A stretch of DNA of 22,204 nucleotides from UBA6770 sp965661115 (GTDB lineage: Bacteria > Bacteroidota > Bacteroidia > Flavobacteriales_G > Salibacteraceae), in the NCBI GenBank assembly GCA_965661115.1, contig CBFICO010000028.1, positions 1 through 22,204 of the forward strand, in the 5' to 3' direction. Below, in pieces: positions 15,360 through 22,204 of this stretch. Position 1 is the first letter of the stretch; each line of letters begins with the position of its first letter. A program made the position numbers and the translations under genes. The notes under the pieces are model-generated. The model saw only the letters and a program-made list of their open reading frames with translations, made no database searches and had not been told where the DNA came from.

Positions 15360-15926
15360 CTATTTAAAGTTCTGTAATTCTTGATATAAACGCTGTGTTG
15401 GCAACCCTACAATATTCTCGTAGCTTCCTTCAATTTTTGAAACGGCAATTTTACCAATCCAATCTTGAATACCATATGCTCCAGCTTTATCCAGGGGAGA
15501 CCCAGAAGCAACATATTCATCAATTTCCGAATCGGTAAGTTTTTCAAAAGTTACTTTGGAGGTAACAGAAAAAACGCGTTGGTTATGCGTTGTAAGCAAA
15601 GCCACACCAGTAATTACCTCATGGGTATTTTCAGAGAGTGCTTGTAGCATTTTTTTTGCTTCAAGGCTAGAGTAGGGTTTGTTTAAAATTTGTTCACTGA
15701 GACTAACTAAGGTATCTGCGGTAATGATTAAAGTTTCTTGATCTATGTCTTCGGCGTAAGCATCCGATTTCTTTTTTGCTAAAAACTCAGCGACTTCTGC
15801 TGGAGTTAAACCATTAGGAAAACTCTCTTCGACGGGTTTGGTTTTTACAGAAAACTCCAAGCCCAATTCAGAAAGCAATTCTTTTCGCCGGGGAGAGTTA
15901 CTCGCAAGAATTAACTTGAATTTCAT
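15360..15926 (-). CDS. maf: Maf-family nucleotide pyrophosphatase
   Basis: 188 residues. The N-terminal signature LASNSPRRKELL (7-18) and the catalytic ITADT (68-72, with Asp71) are those of the Maf/ham1-like fold, which hydrolyses non-canonical or pyrimidine nucleoside triphosphates (dTTP, UTP and modified forms) to the monophosphate. The later motifs DKAGAYGIQD and SYENIVGLP are also typical and place it nearest the YhdE-type (dTTP/UTP) group, by recall rather than by alignment. Its ATG shares one base with the stop of the upstream UbiA gene (TAATG), so its translation is probably coupled. Confidence 0.92.
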   Translation of the reverse strand: MKFKLILASNSPRRKELLSELGLEFSVKTKPVEESFPNGLTPAEVAEFLAKKKSDAYAEDIDQETLIITADTLVSLSEQILNKPYSSLEAKKMLQALSENTHEVITGVALLTTHNQRVFSVTSKVTFEKLTDSEIDEYVASGSPLDKAGAYGIQDWIGKIAVSKIEGSYENIVGLPTQRLYQELQNFK

Positions 15927-16906
15927 TATACTCTTCCGGTGAGAATTAGAAACACTATGAACGTATATAAAATTCCGATTACCGAAGCAACCTTATTAAT
16001 GGTTGAAGGAAGTTTAAAGTGAGATTTATGATTGCCTTTTAATGCCAAAACAATCATCCACAATACAAGCGGTGTAAACACGAACAACCAATAGGTTAGG
16101 CTGTATTTATCATTAAGCCACATTTGCTGGATTGCAAATACTCCTACTAATATCAATAGGTATAAAAGGGCTATTATTATGCCCGTTTTTTTGATGCCTA
16201 ACTCAACAGGAATTGTTTTGCAACCGTATGCAGCATCGCCATCCATATCTACCACATCTTTAGTAATTTCTCTAACCAAAGTCATTAAGAATGCAAACAC
16301 ACCAAAACCCAAACACCAATATAAAACCGACATGGTCATTTGTTTGAAGTAGGGGTAGGACTGAGGGTGTTCCGCCAAAAATTCTTGGTTAGCTTCAATG
16401 AGGGGTGGGATTTCGAACAAAGCAACAGAAAAAGGAACTAAGCCAGTGCAAAAGGCAATGATGAGGTTGCCGACCAAAAATTTTCGTTTAAAATCTGTAC
16501 TGTAAAACCATAGTGAGGCAATGCAAATTACATGAATAAGAGCTAACTCAATTATCCCCGATTTGTATCCAACATAAACGGCCAAAACCAAGGCAATGCC
16601 ATTCATAAAAACGTGGGTAACCATGGCTACGCGACGTTTTACGTACCTGCCAATTAAAATTTTATTTGGTTTATTAAATCGATCAATTTTTAAATCAAAA
16701 TAATCGTTGATTATGTTTCCTGCGGCTACAGCCAATACAATAGAAAGTACCAGTAAAAAGAAGTCGAGCTCGGTTAGTTGCAGCCTCAACTCGTGCATGG
16801 CCAGCAAAGGTTTTAGCACTAGCCAACGTAAACTATACATAAGTAGAGCTACAATAAATAGATTAACGCTTCTTATAGCTTTTAAAAAGGCAATAATTGG
16901 ATGCAT
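15926..16906 (-). CDS. UbiA-family membrane prenyltransferase
   Basis: 326 residues from the ATG at 16906. Two GTG codons just upstream (16912, 16909) are possible starts, but the ATG forms a TGATG junction with the stop of the upstream HAD gene. The two aspartate motifs that bind the prenyl diphosphate through magnesium are present: NDYFDLKID (67-75) and DVVDMDGD (217-224). Eight or nine hydrophobic helices surround them. Bacteroidota members beside Maf and KdsC-like genes are usually labelled geranylgeranylglycerol-phosphate geranylgeranyltransferase, after archaeal ether-lipid enzymes. That name is questionable here, because no partner ether-lipid genes are visible. It may instead attach an isoprenoid to a quinone, lipid or sugar acceptor. 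The motif-level assignment is firm; the acceptor is unknown. Confidence 0.88.
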   Translation of the reverse strand: MHPIIAFLKAIRSVNLFIVALLMYSLRWLVLKPLLAMHELRLQLTELDFFLLVLSIVLAVAAGNIINDYFDLKIDRFNKPNKILIGRYVKRRVAMVTHVFMNGIALVLAVYVGYKSGIIELALIHVICIASLWFYSTDFKRKFLVGNLIIAFCTGLVPFSVALFEIPPLIEANQEFLAEHPQSYPYFKQMTMSVLYWCLGFGVFAFLMTLVREITKDVVDMDGDAAYGCKTIPVELGIKKTGIIIALLYLLILVGVFAIQQMWLNDKYSLTYWLFVFTPLVLWMIVLALKGNHKSHFKLPSTINKVASVIGILYTFIVFLILTGRV

Positions 16907-17454
16907 CACCACATGAATTTAGCTGCCTTTGGAGTGTTTAGATATTCTGGTTTAAACCATTTATCGTGCACCTTTAGGTACTGTTCAACAATATCTCTAA
17001 CGCATCCCTTACCACCTTCTATGGTGGATATGTAATGCGAAATAGATTTAATCTCTGGAGCAGCGTCATTCGGACAACATGCTAAACCTACGTTGGTCAT
17101 TACTTCGTAGTCTGGAATATCGTCACCCATGTAAAGGCACTCTTCTGGCTTAATATCATAACCCAACAAGTGTTCTTCAAAAACTTCTATTTTATTAGCG
17201 CATCGCAAATAGACTTCGGTTACGCCTAAATTCAATAAACGGTCTTTTACTTCTTTTGAGTTTCCACCAGTTATAATGGTAATTGGAACACCCATTTTTG
17301 CAGCCAAATGCAAAGCGTATCCATCTTTAGAGTGCATGCTTCTAACCATTGATCCGTCTGGCATCATATGCACCGAACCGTCGGTTAAAACACCGTCAAC
17401 ATCAAAGAACAGGGCTTTAATTTTTGGAAGAATTTCAATGTGACTCGTTTTCAT
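16906..17454 (-). CDS. KdsC-like HAD-family phosphatase
   Basis: 182 residues, C0-capped HAD type. Motif I is FFDVDGVLTDG (Asp18 nucleophile, Asp20 acid/base), motif II is the Gly-Gly-Asn turn ITGGNS (61-66), motif III is Lys88 (CANKIEVF), and motif IV is GDDIPDYEV (110-118). That set and length match 3-deoxy-D-manno-octulosonate 8-phosphate phosphatase, which makes KDO for the lipopolysaccharide inner core in the cytoplasm; an acylneuraminate-type relative is possible. The first nine residues precede the core fold and are ordinary. The gene follows a DUF2520 protein by 24 bases and ends in a TGATG overlap with the UbiA gene. Confidence 0.88.
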   Translation of the reverse strand: MKTSHIEILPKIKALFFDVDGVLTDGSVHMMPDGSMVRSMHSKDGYALHLAAKMGVPITIITGGNSKEVKDRLLNLGVTEVYLRCANKIEVFEEHLLGYDIKPEECLYMGDDIPDYEVMTNVGLACCPNDAAPEIKSISHYISTIEGGKGCVRDIVEQYLKVHDKWFKPEYLNTPKAAKFMW

Positions 17455-17478
17455 CGTGTACGAAAATAAAGTAATAGA

Positions 17479-18264
17479 CTAGCTTTTTGTGTTAAGAAAA
17501 TCTTTCTGAATTAAATCTGTAAGTTCTTGGTAAATGGTTTGCAGTTTAGGCTTATTCTTAAGTTGAACTAAATGTTGATTAATTATCTGCTCGTCGTTGC
17601 GAATTGCAGGGCCCGTTTGAGCATTTTCAGGATTTATGTCAATTGCCTTTTGTATCGTTTCGGATAGCAATGGCCAAAGTACCGCTCTTGGAATTTTTTG
17701 TTCCTCCAGTTGTTTAATTGCTTCAAGAATTAAAACATTGGTAAAGTTGTTTGATAGCACGCCTGCCAAATGGAGTGACTTTCTTTTTTCACTGTTTAAT
17801 TCGTTGGTTTTTCCCGAAAAAGCATTGGCCAAATAACCTAATATTTTTTTTGTTTCCGAATTGGATGATTCTGTGAAAATTGGAATGTTTTGATAAGCTA
17901 ATTCTCGTTTTTTGGTAAAAGTTTGGAAAGGATAAAAAACGCCTTTATTTTCAAACTTATCGTCTATCTGCTCCATACTAGCTGCTCCAGAGGTATGGGC
18001 AATAATTGTATTACAGTTGATTTTTAGGGCGCTAGAAACTTCGTGAATGGTAGTGTCTTTAACTGCAATAATTACAATATCCGAATTTGGAATATTATCA
18101 ATTGGATAGCTTTTTAGTTCAAATTCGGTGGCAAATTTCTCAGATTCTTGAAGGTTTCTTGAAGCTATTCCAATTAGGTTTAGCTTACTTGCTTTAAAAG
18201 CGTTGCATAAGTGCCAGGCAAGATTTCCTGTACCAACAATTACTATTGTTGGCTGTTTATTCAT
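17479..18264 (-). CDS. Rossmann-like DUF2520 protein
   Basis: 261 residues. Residues 1-130 form a Rossmann nucleotide-binding domain: VIVGTGNLAWHL (about 8-19) supplies the GxGN glycine loop, and VIIAVKDTTIHEV and TIIAHTSGAASMEQI follow as beta4 and beta5. The C-terminal DUF2520 part is helical (GVFYPFQTFTKKRE, SLHLAGVLSNNFTNVLI, PLLSETIQKAID, QTGPAIRNDEQ). The whole resembles small dehydrogenases of the ProC/6-phosphogluconate dehydrogenase kind, so an NAD(P)-linked oxidoreductase is likely, but no substrate is known. Its ATG overlaps the ccmF stop as ATGA, so it is translationally coupled to heme-lyase production. Confidence 0.86.
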   Translation of the reverse strand: MNKQPTIVIVGTGNLAWHLCNAFKASKLNLIGIASRNLQESEKFATEFELKSYPIDNIPNSDIVIIAVKDTTIHEVSSALKINCNTIIAHTSGAASMEQIDDKFENKGVFYPFQTFTKKRELAYQNIPIFTESSNSETKKILGYLANAFSGKTNELNSEKRKSLHLAGVLSNNFTNVLILEAIKQLEEQKIPRAVLWPLLSETIQKAIDINPENAQTGPAIRNDEQIINQHLVQLKNKPKLQTIYQELTDLIQKDFLNTKS

Positions 18265-20669
18265 GCTTTTCCAAATTTAATTCTGGAATACATTGCCATC
18301 AACGTTCCGATAATCATAATGATTATTCCTAACCATAACAAGTTTATGTACGGGAACATGATGGCTTGCATTACAATAAAATCGCGTTTAAAATTCTTTT
18401 CTCTAAAGGTGAGTTCAATGGATCCATCTTTTGGATTGATGTTATTAAACGAGACGCGTAAGCCAATATCTTCAACACCATCTGGTAAGCCATAAATATC
18501 TGTTGTGTCTTTTACTATAAACAGCGGCCTCAATGTGTGTTTTTCGGTATTAATATCCCACGCAGTAAGTTTAGCTTCCACCACAATATCACTTTGGTCA
18601 AGTTCTACTTTTTCAATATCTATAGGAAGAACTCTCCGCACACTGTCTAGCGTTACAATGCTTTGTTTCATGAAAAGCGTGTCGCCAACTTTTAAGTTTT
18701 TTACTGCTGGCTCGCCGTATTCTTCTGCATTATCTTCCTCCTCTAGTACAGCCCAAGTAACGTGGGTATAAATATCTTTTGATAAAAAATGGCGTGTATC
18801 GGGTTCAGCAACATTTCCCATTCTGGGGTTTAGCTGCACTCTTGGCTTTAAAGTAAATGCACTTTCAAATTCGCCAGTTGGTAGTCGTTTCATGTACTCC
18901 ACCAAGAAATAAACATTTACACCTTCTTCTTCCTTGCCCCTGTAGCTGACATAAAACTCTCCCATAGGCAGGGTGTCGTTTTCTAGGAGTAATATGTTTT
19001 CTTGATTTTTAAAATCTTCACCTAGCTTTTCAACATCTAAACTGGAGGTATTTACGCTTATGTTTTTTTGTTGACTCATTGAAATGAGCGCGCCTACCAT
19101 CATAATTCCAAAACCAATATGCGCAACTGATGCGCCTGCATGCTTGGTTTTCCCTTTTAAGATAGATAACCAATAATCACCATTTCCAAGAACAGCATAA
19201 AGTCCTGCAAAAAGTAAGAACAACTCAAAAGGATTGGTCATTTGTAGCAAAATTCCAATAACCATACTCAATACAAGCGAAACAATGAGCGATTTAAATA
19301 TTGCTTTAAAGAAGGGTTGAAAACCACCTTTTCGGTATTTCAGAAATTGGCTGAAACTCATGAACAATAAAACCAGAATGGCAAATGGAATCTGCCAACT
19401 GTTGTAATGATCAATTACATCTGAAGGAGGGGCAAAACTGCTTCCGAAAATTTTATTGATTACTGGGATTGATGTGCTTATTAAGATTTGGAAGGATGAA
19501 ATAAATAACACTAAGGCTCCGGCAAACATCCAAAACTCTCTGGTCCACAAATCCTCTTCTTTCTCCAATTTTGGAAGTGATTTATAGTTTATAACTAGCG
19601 CAACTATTGAGATAAATACATAAAACAATAAATACAATAGCAGCTGACCAGACATTCCTAAATCGGTAAAGGCATGAACTGATGATTCACCTAAAATTCC
19701 ACTTCGGGTAAGGAAGGTAGAATATAAGATTAGAATAAAGGAGATAAGAACAAGCATGAACATCGAGAACGAAACTCCCCCTTTATTTTTCTGAACTACC
19801 ATTAAGTGCATTCCACCAACTAAGGTTAACCAAGGAACTAGCGAGGCATTTTCTACTGGATCCCATGCCCAAAAACCTCCAAAGCTCAGCGCTTCATATG
19901 CCCAAGCACCACCCATTAAAATTCCCGTACCTAAAATCATAACACTAAATAGTGTCCAAGGCAGGGCAGGTTTTATCCACTCGTTGTATTGTTTTTTCCA
20001 AAGACCCGCAAGTGCAAATGCAAATGGCACAACAGTAGAAGCAAAACCTAAGAATAAGGTAGGAGGGTGTATGGTCATCCAGTAATTTTGTAGCAACGGA
20101 TTTAGACCTCGACCATCTAAGTGCAACAAATAATCCGGGTTTTTAAATAGCGGTAAGTTAACAAAATCGGGGTGTTCGCGCAAAAGCACCGTAAACGGGT
20201 TTGAGCCAATTTTATATTCGAGGATATAAACTCCTAGAATCATGCTGGAAAGAAAAACCTGCACTGAAGAAAGAATAGCCATTACGCTTGCGGTAAGTTT
20301 GCTGTTTTTCCAGATTAAGATTAAACCCAAAACGGTATGCCAAAAAGACCAGAGTAAAAAACTACCTTCTTGTCCTTCCCAAAAACACGAGAAAATATAT
20401 CGAAGTGGTAATGTTTTACTCGAATGCTGCCATACATAATGGTACTCAAAGTATTGATTTAGCAACATGCAAAACAATGTTGCAACAATTCCGATTACAC
20501 CAACAGTATGGCCTATAAAGGAGAAATTAGCAAGTTGTTTCCAGCTTTTATCTTCAGTTTTTGAAGCGTAGAAATAGCTAATCATGGCGAGCAATGCCAT
20601 GCAAAAACTAAGGATTACGAAAAAATTACCAAGTTGACCTGCAAAGAGGTGTTCACCGTTATACGTCAT
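18261..20669 (-). CDS. ccmF: CcmF cytochrome c heme lyase subunit
   Basis: 802 residues, longer than the approximately 650 of proteobacterial CcmF. It is rich in membrane helices (about 15) and carries the tryptophan-rich heme-handling motif GGFWAWDPVENASLVPWL (264-281). Conserved histidines lie at IHPPTLFLG (His201) and in FLLWSFWH (His111), positions that fit the heme-ligand histidines of the family. The C-terminal third (about 550-760) is a large periplasmic domain, followed by a last helix (MFPYINLLWLGIIIMIIGTLMAMY). CcmF receives heme from CcmE and attaches it to CxxCH sites of apocytochromes. The start is an ATGA overlap with the ccmE stop. No CcmH/CcmG thiol partner is visible in the window. 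Confidence 0.93.
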   Translation of the reverse strand: MTYNGEHLFAGQLGNFFVILSFCMALLAMISYFYASKTEDKSWKQLANFSFIGHTVGVIGIVATLFCMLLNQYFEYHYVWQHSSKTLPLRYIFSCFWEGQEGSFLLWSFWHTVLGLILIWKNSKLTASVMAILSSVQVFLSSMILGVYILEYKIGSNPFTVLLREHPDFVNLPLFKNPDYLLHLDGRGLNPLLQNYWMTIHPPTLFLGFASTVVPFAFALAGLWKKQYNEWIKPALPWTLFSVMILGTGILMGGAWAYEALSFGGFWAWDPVENASLVPWLTLVGGMHLMVVQKNKGGVSFSMFMLVLISFILILYSTFLTRSGILGESSVHAFTDLGMSGQLLLYLLFYVFISIVALVINYKSLPKLEKEEDLWTREFWMFAGALVLFISSFQILISTSIPVINKIFGSSFAPPSDVIDHYNSWQIPFAILVLLFMSFSQFLKYRKGGFQPFFKAIFKSLIVSLVLSMVIGILLQMTNPFELFLLFAGLYAVLGNGDYWLSILKGKTKHAGASVAHIGFGIMMVGALISMSQQKNISVNTSSLDVEKLGEDFKNQENILLLENDTLPMGEFYVSYRGKEEEGVNVYFLVEYMKRLPTGEFESAFTLKPRVQLNPRMGNVAEPDTRHFLSKDIYTHVTWAVLEEEDNAEEYGEPAVKNLKVGDTLFMKQSIVTLDSVRRVLPIDIEKVELDQSDIVVEAKLTAWDINTEKHTLRPLFIVKDTTDIYGLPDGVEDIGLRVSFNNINPKDGSIELTFREKNFKRDFIVMQAIMFPYINLLWLGIIIMIIGTLMAMYSRIKFGKA

Positions 20670-21091
20670 GAATTTTGTGTGCGTTCTTCCTCCATTTGTT
20701 CAGGTGTTTTGAACTCCGGAGAACCGTTGTTGTATTTCGAAGGGCATTTCATGAGGATTTGGTTTGCATGAAACTCTTTGTCTTTTGCTGATCCAATTAT
20801 TACAATCTGTTCAGATTTGTCAAAGTCTTGTGGTTTTGATTTGTGCAATACCACTTTGCGTTCTACACTATCTTTATCGTACATGTAAAACTGAAAAAGA
20901 TCAGGGTTTTTTTCGGGCTCGTACACCTGTGGCTTTTCCTTATTGAGGTATCCAACTATATGAAACTCAGCTTGCTCATTTTTTGATGCCTCTGTAAAAT
21001 TAGAGTAGGTGCTAGAATCGCTGATTGATCCAAAAATTACACCAATGGCTACCGCGATAATGATAATGCCTAAAATGTGTGTTTTTTTCAT
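20666..21091 (-). CDS. ccmE: CcmE heme chaperone, CxxxY variant
   Basis: 141 residues. An N-terminal anchor helix (HILGIIIIAVAIGVIFGS, about 5-22) is followed by an OB-fold periplasmic domain (FHIVGYLN, LFQFYMYDKDS, EQIVIIGS). In classical CcmE a histidine in an HxxxY motif binds heme covalently. Here the matching place reads LMKCPSKYN, with Cys116 and Tyr120, which is the CxxxY variant described for some bacteria and archaea with a modified System I. The gene follows ccmD by 2 bases and overlaps ccmF, so the membrane steps are co-translated. Confidence 0.9.
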   Translation of the reverse strand: MKKTHILGIIIIAVAIGVIFGSISDSSTYSNFTEASKNEQAEFHIVGYLNKEKPQVYEPEKNPDLFQFYMYDKDSVERKVVLHKSKPQDFDKSEQIVIIGSAKDKEFHANQILMKCPSKYNNGSPEFKTPEQMEEERTQNS

Positions 21092-21093
21092 GT

Positions 21094-21300
21094 TTAGCTA
21101 TTTTCCTCTAGCTTTTTAAGCTTCTTGTCAATGCTAATTAAATAGACAACTAAACCAATAAAAATGATTAGCAATACACCAACAACTACATATATTTTTC
21201 CGTCGGAGCGCATACCTTCGGCCATTTGTACTCCTTGAGCAAATGACGCTTGTACAAACGCAACCAAAAACACAATTGAGCTCAATACTCTTTTAAGCAT
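21094..21300 (-). CDS. ccmD: CcmD-like small membrane protein
   Basis: 68 residues. A hydrophobic start that reads like a signal peptide (MLKRVLSSIVFLVAFVQASFAQ) precedes a short linker and one membrane helix (KIYVVVGVLLIIFIGLVVYLISI, about 35-57), with a basic tail KKLKKLEEN facing the cytoplasm. CcmD helps release heme-loaded CcmE from CcmC and CcmAB. The signal-peptide-like N-terminus is longer than proteobacterial CcmD but common in Bacteroidota versions. Its position between ccmC (8-base overlap) and ccmE is the decisive evidence, since sequence alone would not name so small a protein. Confidence 0.8.
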   Translation of the reverse strand: MLKRVLSSIVFLVAFVQASFAQGVQMAEGMRSDGKIYVVVGVLLIIFIGLVVYLISIDKKLKKLEENS

Positions 21301-21955
21301 AATCTCTTTTATTCTCGAGTTTATTAATTCTGATTTTAATCTGCATTATCCATGCACCCATAATTATCCAGCCAATTACTGCTGGATAAAATACCATTCT
21401 CATGGTGTTGTCCATGTCGTAACTTCCAAATGCTGGGTTTCCTCCATTTCCAGGGTGAAGGCTATCGGTCATTCTTGGTAAAACCATGATAAAAACAATC
21501 ATCATTACCCAAGCAAAAATGTTAAATACTGCAGCCACTTTAGCCTTCCGTGTCTCGTCTTCTATTGATCCTCTTAAAATAATGTATGCCAAGTAGATTA
21601 ACAGAGATATGGCGGTGCCATTTAGTTTTACATCATTAGTCCAAAAGCTTCCCCAAGTAAATTGCGCCCAAAGCATTCCAGTCAGCAGTCCCAAAGCTCC
21701 AAGAAACAAAGAAACTTGAACACTCTGATTTGCTTGAATGTCAAAGTTTAAATCAAAGCCAGATAAGTATCTTATTGAGCTATACATTGAGTAACTCAAC
21801 AAGGCCATCATAGCAAACCACATGGGAATATGGAAGTAGGTATTTCTGATAGTTTCGTTAAGAATTGGCATTACAGGAACAGGAATCATAAAACCACCAA
21901 CAATGCTGTAAGCTACTAATAAAATTCCCGCTATTTTCCACCACTGAATACCCAT
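21293..21955 (-). CDS. ccmC: CcmC heme-handling membrane protein
   Basis: 220 residues and about six membrane helices. The WWD-family segment is FTWGSFWTNDVKLNG (about 99-113), in which the second Trp region and the Asp are kept but the WWVWD core of proteobacteria is replaced by FWTND. Conserved heme-ligand histidines are at NTYFHIPMWF (His42) and in TDSLHPGNGG (about 167). CcmC delivers heme to CcmE, forming the covalent intermediate with CcmD. It starts 15 bases after the ccmB stop and overlaps ccmD. Confidence 0.92.
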   Translation of the reverse strand: MGIQWWKIAGILLVAYSIVGGFMIPVPVMPILNETIRNTYFHIPMWFAMMALLSYSMYSSIRYLSGFDLNFDIQANQSVQVSLFLGALGLLTGMLWAQFTWGSFWTNDVKLNGTAISLLIYLAYIILRGSIEDETRKAKVAAVFNIFAWVMMIVFIMVLPRMTDSLHPGNGGNPAFGSYDMDNTMRMVFYPAVIGWIIMGAWIMQIKIRINKLENKRDYA

Positions 21956-21970
21956 AATTTCACCCTGAAA

Positions 21971-22204
21971 TTAGTCGCGCCAAAGGTATGGAAATAAAAG
22001 GTAAGCCATTGTGATACCAATTACTATAATGCCCCCCAAAGACATAAAATATCTAAAGTTATTTTCATTGGAAACACCTTGAGCAAAGTTTAAGGAAAGT
22101 GCTATTAAGGTGATTAGAAAAGGGAGAATTACAGGGAAGCTTAAAATGGCCATTAAAGCAGGGTTGTTATTCGATTTTGATGCAATAGCCGCCATTAACG
22201 TGAA
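21971..22204 (-). CDS. ccmB: CcmB heme exporter subunit, C-terminal part
   Basis: The frame is open to the right edge, so only the last 77 residues are visible, ending in TAA or TAG-type stop at 21971. Two membrane helices show (ILSFPVILPFLITLIALSLNF and YFMSLGGIIVIGITMAYLLFPYLW). The ending YLLFPYLWRD and the position immediately before ccmC identify it as the CcmB permease of the CcmAB transporter that powers CcmE release. ccmA is expected further right, outside the window. Confidence 0.82.
   Translation of the reverse strand, partial: FTLMAAIASKSNNNPALMAILSFPVILPFLITLIALSLNFAQGVSNENNFRYFMSLGGIIVIGITMAYLLFPYLWRD

Overview
The window looks like a chromosomal segment of an AT-rich Bacteroidota, most likely a flavobacterium-like marine or freshwater lineage. 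The evidence is a type IX secretion (T9SS) C-terminal sorting domain, promoter motifs of the TAnnTTTG type, near absence of Shine-Dalgarno sites, SPOR proteins, a Bacteroidota-style dipeptidyl peptidase IV, and a System I cytochrome c maturation operon with a CcmE of the CxxxY variant. No plasmid, phage, IS, tRNA, rRNA or CRISPR signal was seen, and there is no stretch over about 300 bases without a gene or gene remnant.

Layout. 1-1053 (+) is the 3' part of a double-SPOR protein, closed by a good hairpin terminator. 1153-3660 (+) is a secreted LamG/Ig-like protein with its own promoter. 3666-6895 (-) is a four-gene unit: dipeptidyl peptidase IV, a zinc-ribbon membrane protein, a four-helix membrane protein and a broken SnoaL/NTF2-like gene. 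6935-7433 (-) is a remnant joining the start of a TPR protein to the end of a response regulator. 7527-10228 (+) holds hpt, adk, obg and a PAP2 phosphatase. 10318-12087 (+) is a sodium:solute symporter. 12084-13644 (-) is a multiply broken hybrid histidine kinase. 13709-22204 (-) is a tightly packed run: ccmB (cut by the edge), ccmC, ccmD, ccmE, ccmF, a DUF2520 protein, a KdsC-like HAD phosphatase, a UbiA prenyltransferase, Maf and a DUF4139 protein.

Functionally, the right half is mostly envelope work: heme export, chaperoning and ligation to apocytochromes by Ccm, then genes touching lipids and nucleotide or sugar phosphates. The middle is purine salvage plus ribosome-associated GTPase housekeeping.

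The most unusual feature is the number of damaged reading frames. Three accessory genes are clearly broken, and the normally essential obg gene carries an in-frame TGA between its G4 and G5 motifs. Either the consensus sequence has errors, or this lineage is decaying genes, or the obg stop is read through. I found no convincing evidence for a wholly new multi-gene system.
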